Positions 34,600 to 45,070 of a stretch of DNA of 64,000 nt are shown here, piece by piece. The notes beneath the pieces are model-generated. The model saw only the letters and a list, made by a program, of their open reading frames with translations. It was not told the origin of the DNA and searched no databases. The position numbers and the translations under genes were made by a program. The DNA is taken from contig JAKSZP010012203.1 in assembly GCA_022478985.1 (NCBI GenBank), forward strand, positions 1 through 64,000, read 5' to 3'. Position 1 is the stretch's first letter, and each line of letters opens with the position of its first letter. The stretch is from Massospora cicadina. Taxonomy: Eukaryota; Entomophthoromycota; Entomophthoromycetes; Entomophthorales; Entomophthoraceae.

Positions 34600-34862
34600 A
34601 GACGTCAAACTTTCAACACCATTCCACTCCTAAAATAATGGGATACAAGAGGTTCTGATATCATGGAAGTTGTCAGCCAAATGGTATTTGCCAACTTGAT
34701 AATCCAATAGCCCCAGAACCTTCAGAGTGGGAATACCTTGGGAAGCCCCTCCTATAAACATACTACTTGGTAAATAATTCAACTCAAGGTAGTCGGCCAG
34801 TTCTTGGTCAATAAAATTCTCAGAGGCTCTTAAATCCACCAAGAAAGTTGTGCTGATTTTCC
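34600..34862 (-). pseudogene. G4 aspartic protease remnant
   Basis: The frame 34630-34842 starts MVDLRASENFIDQELADYLE. This aligns with DxGAxxNFID of gypsy proteases, with the catalytic DSG/DTG changed to DLR. LKVLGLLDYQVGKYHLADNF follows. It has lost its catalytic centre. Confidence 0.6.
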
Positions 34863-35657
34863 CTAAAGGGGATTAAAGGGTAGCAGTCAACAAAAAGTAT
34901 CCAGAATAGCTTTATTCATAGCAAACATTGCCAAAACTTCATCAGAAAATTCTTCATCTGGCATAAGCATGCCTCCAAGTACGTTATTTGCCTCAAAAAA
35001 ATGGAGAGGGACAGTTGTGCACTCTTACTACTGAGGTCACATATCCAACCATATCTTGAGCAGTTACCTAAACATTTTTATACTGTAAAAAACTCTTTCT
35101 CCACCGCCTGTGTTCTGTGAAACATGGTAGGGGTCAAGCGCCGGTTCTCTGGGGTGATCTAATATACTAAAATTGGTTTCCAAACTAGAGCCACAATGAA
35201 TGATGTTTGGCTTGTATTTGTATAAGGGATTTGCGTTATAAAATGCGATTTAGAACATGAACAGCCCCATACCCATTTTGGAGGTGGGTTTTGCATTGTT
35301 ATCCAAGGCCATCACCGCTAGGCCCTTTGTTGATGATCCCACCTACACTTTTTAAACACAGTGCTTAGTTAAATCATTTTAATCTAACTGTTTTTGTTAA
35401 TTTTGAGAAAGTTGAAGAATCATGACACCCAGATCGCAAAGTGTCCAAATCCACTAGGTACAAGCAAGAAGGGTGGGCACTTCCCAGTTAGAGGTAGCAA
35501 TAGTAACGCTGAGATGCACCAACCCTTTAGCCAAAGGAGAAAAAGGTGTTGAGCCCCATTGAGGCCTTGAAAAATGGTAGGAGCACACAATTCACACTTA
35601 GCAAAAGCCCCACACCAATAATTTTTTTCATTTAAAATAAAGAGGTTGGTCAACTAA
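34863..35657 (-). pseudogene. G4 gag region, decayed
   Basis: Lies between the protease and the 5' LTR block at 35658. A frame at 35420-35653 and the leader ORF that runs out of the LTR (35628-35858, ending LTLVDQPLYFK) are the only open stretches. No zinc knuckle was seen. The assignment rests on position. Confidence 0.4.
35647..35655 (-). promoter_or_regulatory. G4 candidate self-priming primer site
   Basis: Two bases inside the LTR end (35658) the minus strand reads AGTTGACCA. The same 9 bases stand on the plus strand at 29906-29914 inside the 3' LTR, next to minus-strand AATAAAAA. A transcript starting there would begin TGGTCAACT and could pair with this site. There is no TGG tRNA-type site. 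Confidence 0.45.
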
Positions 35658-36360
35658 TGTCAAAAGAGTGTCTGTAACTCTCCCATTCCCATCAAGGTGG
35701 TGCAAGATGCACAGCCACACTACTAGGGAACTAATCATTAGAAGGATGATAAATAAGGCACTGTCAGGGAAACTGGAGCGCAGAAGGTCGCTGGAGGGAA
35801 AGACACAGGCCAAAGGTGATACAACAAGGCCAAGTGACCCAACAAAACGAAGAGACATCCTAAACGGTCAGTATTGTGTTTCCATATAATTTTTTGGAGA
35901 AAAACACACACCAAAATGGCCACAACCTTCAGGGACAAGAGGCCCTGGGAGCAGGTAAGGGTGGCGTAAAATCAAAGGCTAAGTCCAGAGAAATATGAGG
36001 AGGCGGAGCTGACAGAATAGGTGGCAGAGTGGGTGGAGGGCTCACGTACACCAGGGGTACAAACCAGAGTGGATAACTAACTCCAGCCATCACAGATATT
36101 TTAAAAGGTATATTCTTTGTTGAAGGAAACAAAAATTATACAGGAAACTGGCCCAAAATTTCTAGCCTTTATCAGGGTGATCAGAATATCTGAGAAAAGT
36201 AAAGCTTTTCTCATCTTGGGACTTAATTTATAGGGGGTTGCTTCATGAAGATTCCAGTAGTTATTGGAATCTGATATGAGCTACAAATTCGTCACTCTTC
36301 AACAAAATAAAATTTTTCAAAATTGGCCGGATTTTTTAACCTCATATCTTGTAATGTTCC
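35658..36360 (-). repeat. G4-type LTR, diverged
   Basis: The first 130 bases match 29488-29610 (TGTCAARAGAGTGTCTGTA). An open frame (35628-35858) encodes the hydrophobic ALFIILLMISSLVVWLC, which corresponds to that in the 3' LTR. Beyond about 35800 similarity weakens. The outer limit is uncertain. Confidence 0.5.
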
Positions 36361-36365
36361 AGGTG

Positions 36366-36589
36366 TTAAGATTGATTTCTGTTTTGGTTTTGCCTCAAAT
36401 AAGACTTTTTCCTCAGCCCTGGCTGGCAAAGCCAAAAACCATTTTTTTCAATGACCTTAGATAGGTCATTGGTGACCCTTAGGGGTTCTGGTCCCTGCCT
36501 CAATGGCTTATTGAACTTGGCTTTAGAAGGGCGGTTAATTCCAGGAAATACGTCATTAGCTGTGACAGGCACCAAAAAAGATTCCAAAG
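36366..36589 (-). pseudogene. Possible gag leader downstream of a second G4 LTR
   Basis: A 130-codon frame (36366-36758) begins in LTR sequence (MHHWAALVPSISWHPSTPEQ), as in the 3' LTR ORF. It then leaves LTR homology at about 36589 and continues ESFLVPVTANDVFPGINRPS. This is either internal sequence of a second G4 copy or foreign sequence joined to the LTR. Confidence 0.35.
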
Positions 36590-37156
36590 CAAAAGGAACC
36601 CAGGGCAAGGGTGTACAACGAGCTATGTAGTAGTTGAAAGCAAGTAAATAGCAAAACTTGGTAGTACCCCCAAGGGGAGTCCATAACCAAGCGAAGATCT
36701 GTTCAGGAGTGCTTGGGTGCCACGATATGGAGGGGACCAGGGCAGCCCAGTGGTGCACCAGATCTGATAGATATTTTGAAAAAATAAAATGGCTAACGTT
36801 GTTAGAGACCTCCTCGAGGAGGTCTGCGCTCAGGTTTGCATAAGGAACTATATTAAAAAATGTACATTAATGGGAATTTTTATTTAAGAACTTGACCAAT
36901 GAGAAAAGTTGATCTCATAGAAAAATAGCCAAACTAAGGGGGCGAATCATCAATTAAAAAATGGTGCTAAGTCTAAATAACACAATAGGAGCATCCTACC
37001 ATCAGCCAGGGTACTGCAGCATTGAGATTGACTGAACTCAAAATTATCAATTGAAGGAAAAGCCAGCCTGATTTAGCAATTTTGAAAACAAATAGGGTTT
37101 GAAACCCCGTTCATTAAACAACCAAATCAAACCATTGTTAATAATACAGCTGGTGC
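36590..37156 (-). repeat. G4 5' LTR block, cut by L3
   Basis: Matches 29610-30180 of the 3' LTR. It ends in aataatacagctggtgc (37140-37156), which is repeated at 57382-57398 on the far side of L3. It lacks the last ~120 bp found in 29488-29610. Confidence 0.7.
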
Positions 37157-37268
37157 ACTTTTCTTTCCTGTAATGATAACATAAGTTACCAAGATTAGAT
37201 TTGAGAAAACAATTTTGATAATCACACAGGTGAGATGAGCGAATTCAATAAAACTTACCAAAACTGGG

Positions 37269-37803
37269 TGTTAATTCTTTGCAGTTGGGCTCAATCCCAC
37301 CAAGTTGGTTTTGCGCAGGGTATGAGCCACTGAGCAACCAAATTGGATGATATGAGGATCGCTGATTTTATAATAAACTTAATAGAATGTATGGAGCTAA
37401 AGGTGGTTAGCCTGGCAGGTAAAACTGCTTTCACCCTAGTGCAGGTTTTGAGTTCAAAATGTATGGAGCTATCGCCCCTTATTTCCACCTTTATTATAAT
37501 ATAATCGCAGAGTTTATCTGTGCTCTTCTTTCTCATAAACTTTCAAACCTTTTATCTTCCATCATGCTCTTTATACCTCAGATCCCCAGCTGGATGCATC
37601 CTCAGCTTGGTACTCTTATATTCTGCTTCCCTTTTTGTGACTTACTCTCATTTGTATCAAAACTCAGCACAAATTCTCTTGATTTACCAAATGCCTCATT
37701 TTATAGCGCTTAAATTACCAGTACCAGTTCGATTCCAGCGGATTCCATTCATTCTGCCATATTGACTTAGGGCTTATCGTCCAGTCATATTGGAATTGTG
37801 AAA
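37269..37803 (-). repeat. G1 copy C 3' LTR
   Basis: Pairs with 49791-50324 (same orientation, about 535 bp). On the minus strand the LTR begins at 37803 after the polypurine tract AAGGAGGGGATAA (37804-37816). Its first base pair is mutated (TTTCAC here against TGTCAT in the 5' LTR). Confidence 0.9.
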
Positions 37804-37849
37804 TTATCCCCTCCTTGACAGGATGATAAGTTCTTACTGTTTTTATGCA

Positions 37850-38880
37850 GAAAGGAACTTCGCATGGACTCAGTTGATAACCTGACCCCCAGCGGGTTCC
37901 TTAATTGTGTAGACATCCATGCCAGTCTTCTCAATAATCTTGAATGGGCCAACCTAAATGTCAGAGAGATTATTTTTTGTCCAAATCCCTGCTGGTCATG
38001 GAATAAAACATAATCCCCTGCAGTGTATAATGGAAGACCAATCCGGTGCTTCTGGTCAGCTGCCTGGTCACGGATTTTCTTTGCTAGACTGGTGGAGTAG
38101 GCTTCCATTTGCAACTTGATCAAAGTATACATGAGTTGATTCAGATATAGCTGAGGATTCACCCCACCAGTGTCCTCTACACACAAATATAGCAAGGAAG
38201 GCAGAGCTAGATGTCGACCATCAGCAGTTGAAATGGGCTCTTGCCAGTGGCTGAATGATAGCTGATATTATAAGTGAACACAGCAGTAGGTAGAAGGGCA
38301 CTCCATTCTGAGGGCTAATCCATTATCAATTTGCAGAGCATGTTTACTAGGGTTCCGTTGACTCGCTCCACCATCCCATTTGATTCTGGATGATAGGGGG
38401 TGGTCAAAACCCCGCAAATTGCCATCAACACATTTAACTTTGGCAGGATATGTGAAGTAAAGTTGGTCCCGCTGTCCATCAGGATGAACTGTGGGCAGCC
38501 ATGCCGCTGTATAGCACATTCCTTAATAAACTTGGCAGTGGTGACCACGCCCAAGTTGCTAATAGCCCTGGCCTCCACCCATCGGGTCAAATGATTGATG
38601 GTGACAATTATATACTTTTGATCAATTGGCACTAGTTGGTAGTAGTCCCACTATATTAATGGAAATGGTGTGCCAAGAAAACTGGGGCTTCACTAATTGA
38701 TAAGTGGTTTTCTTATGGAAAGGTTTTTCAACTTGACATTGATGGCAACAGCTAATAGTTTCCAATATGTCATAATGCATGCTTTCCTAGAAGTATCAGG
38801 ATTGCAAGAATTCTAGCGTATTCTGCAATCCTCCATGTCCAACAGCCCAATGAGCATCCATAATTATTGAGGGTCAGGCT
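37850..38880 (-). pseudogene. G1 copy C integrase
   Basis: 38315-38632 holds the core: IIVTINHLTRWVEARA (first catalytic Asp replaced by Asn; copy A has AIDHLTRW), FILMDSGTNFTSHILP (second Asp) and PESNGMVERVNGTLVNM (Glu). 37785-38195 is the C-terminal part with YVLFHDQQGFGQK and YLNQLMYTLIKLQMEAY. There is no chromodomain. Frames break near 38315 and 38200. Confidence 0.82.
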
Positions 38881-39749
38881 GAAGGCTTAGGGAAACTCAG
38901 AGTCTGGTCACCAATCCGCTTATATAGTTCTCCCTCACATAGAAAGGTATCCACCCTAAGTCTGTCTAGTACCTTGATCACATGCTGCGGCTCATCCTGG
39001 TATCTATTTACCACCATCTTCTCATATATTATGTCAGCTAGATCCTCTGTGATTGCGACTGTTGGCAGCCTAGAGAGACAATCCGCATTTTGGTGTTTAG
39101 CTCCAGGGCGTGTACGATCTCAAAATCATATGCTTGGAGCTTTATTGCCCAAAGTGCAAGTCGCCCTTCCAGTTCACGCAGATTCTGCAACAAATGCAAG
39201 GAAGCATGGTCCGTTACAACTTAGAATCATACCCCATGAAATATACTCAATACTGTTTATAAGCGTAAATTACCACTAAAAATTCTTGCTCAGTAATGGT
39301 GTAGTTCCATTTGTGACAGTTCAAGCTTCAACTACAGAAGGCAACAGGATGCTCCACGCCATCATCGTCCTTCTGAGATAATACTGCCCCTACAGCAGAG
39401 AGCGAGGCATCCGTTTTCACTATGAATGGCCTATTAAAGTTGGGTATTGCAAAATGGGTGCACTTGCTAATGCAGTACGTAATACATCAAAAGCGTTCTG
39501 GCATTGTTCCATCCAATCAAAAGAAGCGTTTTTCTTTAATAGCTCGAAAAGCGGGGCCCCAATGCAGCTGAAATTGGGAATGAACCATTGGTAATACCCA
39601 ATCATTCCCAGAAACACTTGAATATACCGCTTATTCACTGGGCTAGTCATCTTGCTTATCACTTTTACTTTAGCTGGCTGCGGTAAAAGCCCATGTGAAT
39701 CCATGACAAACCCAAGGTATTCTAATTGCTCCTTAAAGAAATGGCACTT
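38881..39749 (-). pseudogene. G1 copy C connection domain and RNase H
   Basis: 39420-39704 reads MDSHGLLPQPAKVKVISKM, then VFLGMIGYYQWFIPNFSCIG and NAFDVLRTALASAPILQYP. RNase H starts near 39420 (VKTDASLSAVGAVLSQKDDD; the catalytic Asp is present) and decays by about 39200. A stop separates it from RT near 39750. Confidence 0.78.
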
Positions 39750-40472
39750 TTAAGGCTTAATTTTGATATTAGCAGCGGCAAGGCGCTGAAACACTTGCTC
39801 CAAGTGGTCTAGGTGCTCTGTAAACATCCGCAAAAACACATTGATGTTGTCAAGGTAAACTAAGATGCAGGACAGCATTAAATCACCTAAAATAGTATCC
39901 ATGGCACGCTGGAATGCAGCCAGAGTGTTATATAACCCTTGTGGCATGCGTGTCAGCTGGAACAATCCTCTCGAGGTGATGATCACACATTTCTCCCATT
40001 CCATTAATGGCAATTTGATCTGTCAATAACCTGAGATCAGATCCATGGCAGATAAATAGTTCGCCCTATCCAATCAGTCTAATGCATCATCAATCCGCGG
40101 AAGAGGGTAGGAATCCTTCTTTGTTACATTATTAAGTTTGCAATAGTCAATAACCACTCAGTTCATGCCATCCTTCTTTTTTACGATGAGCACAGGTGAA
40201 GCCCACAGACTGTTTGATGGCTCTATCATTCCTTGCTCAATAAGTTTAACTACTTCAAAGGAGACAACCTCTTCCGCTGCTTTTGAACGTCTAATAGGTT
40301 GTGAACGAATGGGAGGGTGATCCCCCATGTCTATCCAATGTACCACCACCCCTTGAGCGCACCCCAGGTCATGATCATCATCAAAAAATATCTCAATACT
40401 TTTCAAATAAGGCCATACCCTTATTTTGTTGTTCCACCAATAATCCTGTGAGTGCTTCCCGTGGAACCATGG
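39750..40472 (-). pseudogene. G1 copy C reverse transcriptase, cut by G2
   Basis: Starts at the G2 junction with YWWNNKIRVWP, then DMGDHPPIRSQPIRRSKAAE and LIEQGMIEPSNSLWASPVL, then IVKKKDG (40158-40472). The frame 39750-40013 has FQLTRMPQGLYNTLAAFQRA and ILVYLDNINVF, where catalytic YLDD is YLDN. The upstream part of pol lies right of G2 (47211 onward). Confidence 0.8.
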
Positions 40473-40858
40473 TGTGACAAACAGGGTCTCTCCACATTGC
40501 CACAAAGCAGTTGGGTAAGAGGGCCCATGTGAGTGCCCATAGGCAAGAGAGGGCCGCTGTGGTGAGGTCCCACGTTCGTTGGCTTGTTGAGCAATTTAGG
40601 TAACCTTGGAACACTGTGAGGATGATGCTCACAATGAGGAGGGCAGTTTGGCCTCCAGAGAGAGCATACAGAGAGGCGACAGCTCTATCAAAATCTGAGG
40701 AATGGTCCATGTTATTTCACTCAAAATCCATGATTTTCCTTGAAATCTCAAATAAATGATTTCGAAATTTCAAAATTTTATTTCTGATTTTATAGGTTTT
40801 TATTGTATTTATTAGAAGAAGAAGTTGTCTTAAACACCTTCGCTTGGTTTGTTTTATA

Positions 40859-41401
40859 TTAGGGAATGGGGAATATGGGGAAATTGGACCCTGCGGAGTC
40901 CACGGGTGGAGGACTATCCATGGGCCTACTTTGAGAATCTTGGTCTCTGATATTCTCATCTAGGCCCATTCCAGACCATCCGTTGAGTACCCGTGGTGTT
41001 ACAGCAACTTTTTTTCGTATATTTCTGTTCGTTGAGGACAAATCAGAGCTCATCTCAATCTTATTGCCAAAATCCCCATTTTTGGGATAATTTGGCCCAG
41101 CAGCCCCTGATTTGCTGAGCTGCCCTTTGCCATGGCTCTTAATAATCTCAACGAGCGGTAGATTAATCTTGGTGGCTCCTGATTCGTTGAGCTGCCCGAT
41201 GCCATTGTTTCCTTTTCTGGAGTTATTCAGCTTGGCAGCTTCTGATTCGTCAAGCTGCCAAATGCTGACAATTCCTCTTTTAGTATTATTCAGCTTAGCA
41301 GCTCTTGATTCATCGAGCTGCCAGATGCTGACATTTCCTTTTTTAGTGTTATTTGGCATGGCAGCTCCTGATTTGCTGAGCTGCCCGATGCCATGATTCA
41401 T
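40859..41401 (-). CDS. G2 LTR U3 ORF with 21-residue repeats (unrecognised)
   Basis: A 180-codon open frame wholly within the LTR. Residues 1-75 are about four copies of a 21-residue unit (IWQLDESEAAKLNNSRKG and variants). A basic linker follows, then RVLNGWSGMGLDENIRD near residue 140 and a Pro-rich end (SPPPVDSAGSNFPIFPI). In the 5' LTR the same region is split into 46397-46591 and 46631-46876. The ORF would sit at the 3' end of an element transcript, after pol. No known family is recognised; it may be non-functional repeat expansion. Confidence 0.4.
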   Translation of the reverse strand: MNHGIGQLSKSGAAMPNNTKKGNVSIWQLDESRAAKLNNTKRGIVSIWQLDESEAAKLNNSRKGNNGIGQLNESGATKINLPLVEIIKSHGKGQLSKSGAAGPNYPKNGDFGNKIEMSSDLSSTNRNIRKKVAVTPRVLNGWSGMGLDENIRDQDSQSRPMDSPPPVDSAGSNFPIFPIP

Positions 41402-41465
41402 GCCACTTCCATCTTTGGCATAATTTGGCTTTGCAGCCCCTGATTTCTGGGCTGCTCTTTGCCAT
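41095..41465 (-). repeat. 63-bp tandem repeats in the G2 LTR
   Basis: Units begin CTTGGCAGCTYCTGATTC and recur about every 63 bp, roughly five copies. The array is also seen in the 5' LTR (about 46631-46950) and solo LTR (about 3527-3775). The length is a multiple of three, and each unit encodes the 21-residue repeat of the U3 ORF. Confidence 0.75.
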
Positions 41466-41644
41466 CACCAATTGTTACATATGAGGCCTCGGAATTCAGG
41501 TTGGCAGCCTCTGATTGGCCCAGTTGACATTTATATCAACTTTTGCCACCTTTGCCTCGAGGTCTTGTAAGTTTTGTGGCATCTGATTTGTCAGAATGCC
41601 ATTTCCAAGATCGTTGCCCTCTAGCCTGATGTTTTTATGTTTAT

Positions 41645-42052
41645 TTAGTGTGACACTATTAGCTGCGATCCCCACCTTAGGGGTGTAAGGGCTATGTGGC
41701 GGTCAGGCAGCGCCTTGACAATCACATCACCCCCCTCAGAAAAGAGCCCCCTGTGCCCCCAGTATTCCTCCACCTTCTGGGGACAATTGGTGCAGTCAGC
41801 GGCTGTTTTCCAGTAGGATTCTTCTATTAGGTAGCCAACCCATTTTACCAAGTAACATCGCTTTTTGTGAGCGATCTTGGTGTCTAGAATCTCCTCTACC
41901 TCATATTCAGCCTCCCCTGGGTTGTCCAACTGAACTGGCTCCAGTTTTGTTGGTATGGGTCCTTTGTACTTCCTAAGCTGTGAAACATGTAAAACTGGGT
42001 GTGCGCACGATCCTTCTGGGAATTCCAATTTGTATGCCACCTCATTCACCTG
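41645..42052 (-). pseudogene. G2 pol C-terminus with chromodomain
   Basis: Follows the integrase after one TGA (42053-42055) that sits where related elements have Arg (CGA). It contains HPVLHVSQLRKYKGPIP, then a chromodomain (EYEVEEILDTKIAHKKRCYL, then VKWVGYLIEESYWKTA) at about residues 45-90. The frame runs past the polypurine tract into the LTR, ending at 41645. Chromodomains of this type bind modified histone H3 tails and steer integration. Confidence 0.85.
41727..41747 (-). other. G2 polypurine tract
   Basis: The minus strand reads TTTTCTGAGGGGGGTGA directly before the LTR start TGTGATTGTC. The pol frame stays open across it. Confidence 0.8.
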
Positions 42053-43090
42053 TCAGATGACCTTATAGGGTCCCAGGTTGACCGGTCTGAACTTCCTACA
42101 CTTTCCCAGGTGTGTGTAGTGTTTTGCATTTATAAATACATAGTCACCATCTTTGAGGGGTGGAGCCTCTGAGCAATGCGCATCCGCCTTCCTCTTCTGA
42201 GCCTCCATCACCTTCTCCAGGTTGGCTCTAAAAATCTCGAAATTTTCCTTTATTCCAGCCACTAACTCGTCCGCTGCAGGGTTCATTCCCCCTGCATGTC
42301 CCTCCATCGTCCAAGGGTGATACCCATGGTTCGCAGAAAAGGGCAACATCCCACTCAATGAATGCACCAGGTTGTTGTATGCAAACTGTGCAATCCTCAG
42401 CCACTTGATCCAATGATCATGTCGCGTGGTGAGGTAGCACCATAGGTACTGTTCCAGGGTCTGGTTGACCCTCTCCATCTGGCCATCTGACTGGGGGTGG
42501 TAGTTAGAGGAATGGCAAGGTTTAATTTTTAAATTTTCCAGGAGGTGATCCCAAAACCTGGAGATGAACTGTGGGCCCCTGTCCGAGATGATCTCATCTG
42601 GGAGCCCGTGTCAAGCAAAGACCTCCCTCACAAATATTTTGGCCATGTCCTTCACGTGACCTTAGAGGTGCAGGGGAAGAACTCAGCATACTTTGTTAGT
42701 CTGTCCACCACCAACATGATTGCATCATAGCCCTCCAATTTAGGAAGCCCAGTGATAAAATCCACGCTCAGGGTGGTCCACAGCATTCAGGCGATCTGCA
42801 GTGGCTTGAGCTTCCCAGCGGGCTTGTTTTGGGATGGCTTTGATTGGGTGAAGGTAAGGCAGCGCGCGGTATATCCTCTCACTGTTCCCGCTAGGCCTGG
42901 CCAGGAGTAGTTTCAGCATATTAACTCAATCGTTTTTCCCACCCCTGGGTGTCCCGCCAGGGGGTGGTCATGGCATAGCTCCATTACCTCAGCTTGAAGC
43001 TTGAGCATCGGGACCCATAGGCAGTTGTGGTGCAGGATGAGGCCTCCCTCCTTCCTTAAATTCTTGTAGCCTTCATTGGGGTCCCCTCCC
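42053..43090 (-). pseudogene. G2 integrase
   Basis: The frame 42053-42478 is the C-terminal core: MERVNQTLEQYLWCYLTTRH (catalytic Glu), AYNNLVHSLSGMLPFSANHG and DYVFINAKHYTHLGKCRKF. Upstream fragments to about 43020 show [25 protein letters not shown] (first Asp) and IISDRGPQFISRFWDH (second Asp at about 42570-42600), with frameshifts and stops near 42610, 42720 and 42900. All three catalytic acids are present across the fragments. Confidence 0.82.
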
Positions 43091-43993
43091 TCTAGCTCTC
43101 TCCTGAATATTTCTCCAAAATTGGTGCATCGTTGGGCTGTCCAGATTCTCTCTTTTAGGTCAGCGCATTCCTCCTGTATCGATGCAAACAGCTGGGGAGG
43201 AGCATCATGGCCGTGTTGAACTCGTCCAGCTCCTCCTTTGCAAAGGACATTTTTGGGTCCAGGCTGAGTAGGTCTGGGAGTAGGTTGCTCTCCCCGGGCT
43301 TATATTCTATTTTGAAAACATACTGAGATAGCTCCAGATGCCAGCGTGCTTGTCATTGGTTCATCCTATGGGGGCTTATGTGGAACTCCAAGGCCCTGTG
43401 GTCAGTTCAAATCGTGAATGGATGGCGCGCATACAACAGATGATGCTGCCACTCATCCAGTGCTGTGACAATCGCCAGGAGTTACTTGTCATAGACAGGG
43501 TAGTTGGTTTCTGGTGGTAGCATCTTCCTTCTGAAGTAGCATACTGGATGGTCCAAACCATCCTCCCCTGCCTGCAGTAGGACCACCCCAATGGCAAAAT
43601 TTGACGCACCTGTCTCTACTATGAACAGGCGATTGACGTCTGGGTGCGCTAGGACTGGCGCTGTGAGGAGGGCCTCCTTGATGGCCTGGAACGCCCTCTC
43701 CTCTTCCTCCCCCCATTTGAAAGGGACTTGCCCGGTCAACTGGGTAAGCGGGGTGGCTGTTTCTGAGAGGTCCTTGGTGAATCTCCTCAGGAAATTCACC
43801 ACACCTAAGAAACTGCGCACACCTGTCTTGTCCGTTGGCGCTACCCATTCCTTCACTGCTGTCAGCTTGTCTGGGCAGATGGCTGTCCCCTTTTCAAATA
43901 CAACGTTTCCTAGGAAAGACACTGAGCACTTGTAGAACTCGCATTTGGAGGGCTTTAGATGCAGGTTGGCCTTGTCCAGTGTACTGAGAACCT
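43091..43993 (-). pseudogene. G2 connection domain and RNase H
   Basis: The frame 43482-43922 reads SFLGNVVFEKGTAICPDKLT, then GVRSFLGVVNFLRRFTKDLS and RAFQAIKEALLTAPVLAHPD, then FIVETGASNFAIGVVLLQ. The catalytic RNase H Asp (normally TDAS) is Gly. After a TAA (43482-43484 region) the frame continues LLAIVTALDEWQHHLLYARH to about 43100. A frameshift near 43990 separates it from RT. Confidence 0.82.
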
Positions 43994-44917
43994 CTAGATG
44001 TCCTCCGTGTGCGTCACATGAGACTTGAAGAACACCAAGATGTCATCCATGTACGCGACGCAGCACCTCCCAATCAAGTCACCCAGGGCATGGTCAATGG
44101 TCCTTTGGAAAATGACAGGGGCGTTCTTGAGTCCAAACGGCATAACCCTATATTCATATACCCCTAGGTGGCACTTGAATGCCGTGTACTGTTGGTGCTC
44201 TGGTACAACGGGCACTTGGTTGAAAGCGTCAACCAGGTCTAACTTAGTGAACACCTGACTCCCAGCGATCATTTGAGAGATGCTCGCCATCAGCGGGATG
44301 GGGTAAGGGTCCGTTTCCATTATGGCATTTATGCGGCGGTAGTCCACACAGTGGCGGAGCTCGCCATTGGCCTTAGAGACCAGGAGGATGGGAGATACCA
44401 CAGGAGATTTCGAGGGCATTATCATCCCTCGCTCCAAAATATCCTTCACTTACTGGTTTAGGGCTTCCTTTGCTCTGGGGTTCAGGGGGTACACTGGGCT
44501 TCCTTTTGGGAGCTCAGCATCCCCTTTGAACTTGAACGAGAATGCAAAGGGGCCCTGTGGATCGCAGGGGGAGGCGACACTCTTTTGGAACAGGTGCTCA
44601 TAGTCTCTGAATTCCTCCAGTATCTGTTCCTTCTCCGCCCCTAAGTGCACAGAGTTCACACCAGGCCTGCTTCTGCCAGAGGTAAAGAATTTTAATGACA
44701 AGGGCTCTTGTTCCTTGGGGTGAAGCATCATCTGGCCCTCCTCCAAATAAAAGTGTGGGGAGTACTTATGCCACCATTTCATGCCCAGAACGATGGGGTG
44801 GGGAAGGTTCTGGATGGCGCAAAAGTCTTCCCAGAAATGGTGGATTCCCTGTTGGAGCTTGATCTTGGACTCACCCTCCCAGCATTCCGATAACTTGGAG
44901 GTGTCTGCAAGGGTCAT
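43994..44917 (-). pseudogene. G2 protease end and reverse transcriptase
   Basis: In frame from 44917 to 43994 except for one TAA at 44450-44452. It contains LPHPIVLGMKWWHKYSPHF (protease C-terminal part), then RGMIMPSKSPVVSPILLVSK, FTKLDLVDAFNQVPV (first Asp), YRVMPFGLKNAPVIFQR and CCVAYMDDILVFFK (intact YMDD near 44030-44070). This is the best-preserved gypsy RT of the window. It would copy element RNA in the particle. Confidence 0.87.
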
Positions 44918-45070
44918 GGTACCCTTTTCTCACATTTTTACTCTTAATTTCTTGGCTAGCTCTCGGTCCATGTAGTTTCTTTGGCCCCATTATCCACTAA
45001 AGCCCACAGTTTTTCTAACTTAGCCCCTTTCTCTTTCTTCTTTCGCTTCAGGGTAAACGGAATAAACAGG
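44918..45070 (-). pseudogene. G2 protease active-site region
   Basis: On the minus strand near 44973-45008 the frame reads LWALVDNGAKET, which aligns with LxALVDTGAxxN of retropepsins. DTG is DNG. A frame change and stop near 44930 separate it from the downstream frame. Confidence 0.6.

Larger units (their letters stand above)
40473..41726 (-). repeat. G2 3' LTR (1254 bp)
   Basis: Pairs with 46010-47210 and the solo LTR 2895-4021. In minus-strand order it has a 63-bp repeat block (about 41095-41465), the U3 ORF (40859-41401), the candidate transcript start and AATAAAAA (about 40797-40826), then the hydrophobic ORF (starting 40710) that runs out of the LTR end. Confidence 0.92.

Noticed and set aside
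37459..37765. Overlapping plus-strand ORFs in the G1 LTR
   Set aside because: They are not conserved in the LTRs of copies A and D and have no recognisable feature; they are chance frames in AT-rich LTR sequence.
40393..40710. Host membrane protein or secreted effector gene (hydrophobic ORF)
   Set aside because: The same ORF is present in all three G2 LTRs at the same place, so it belongs to the element.
41095..41465. CRISPR-like regular repeats
   Set aside because: Units are contiguous 63-bp tandem copies without unique spacers, lie in an LTR and recur in all G2 LTRs.
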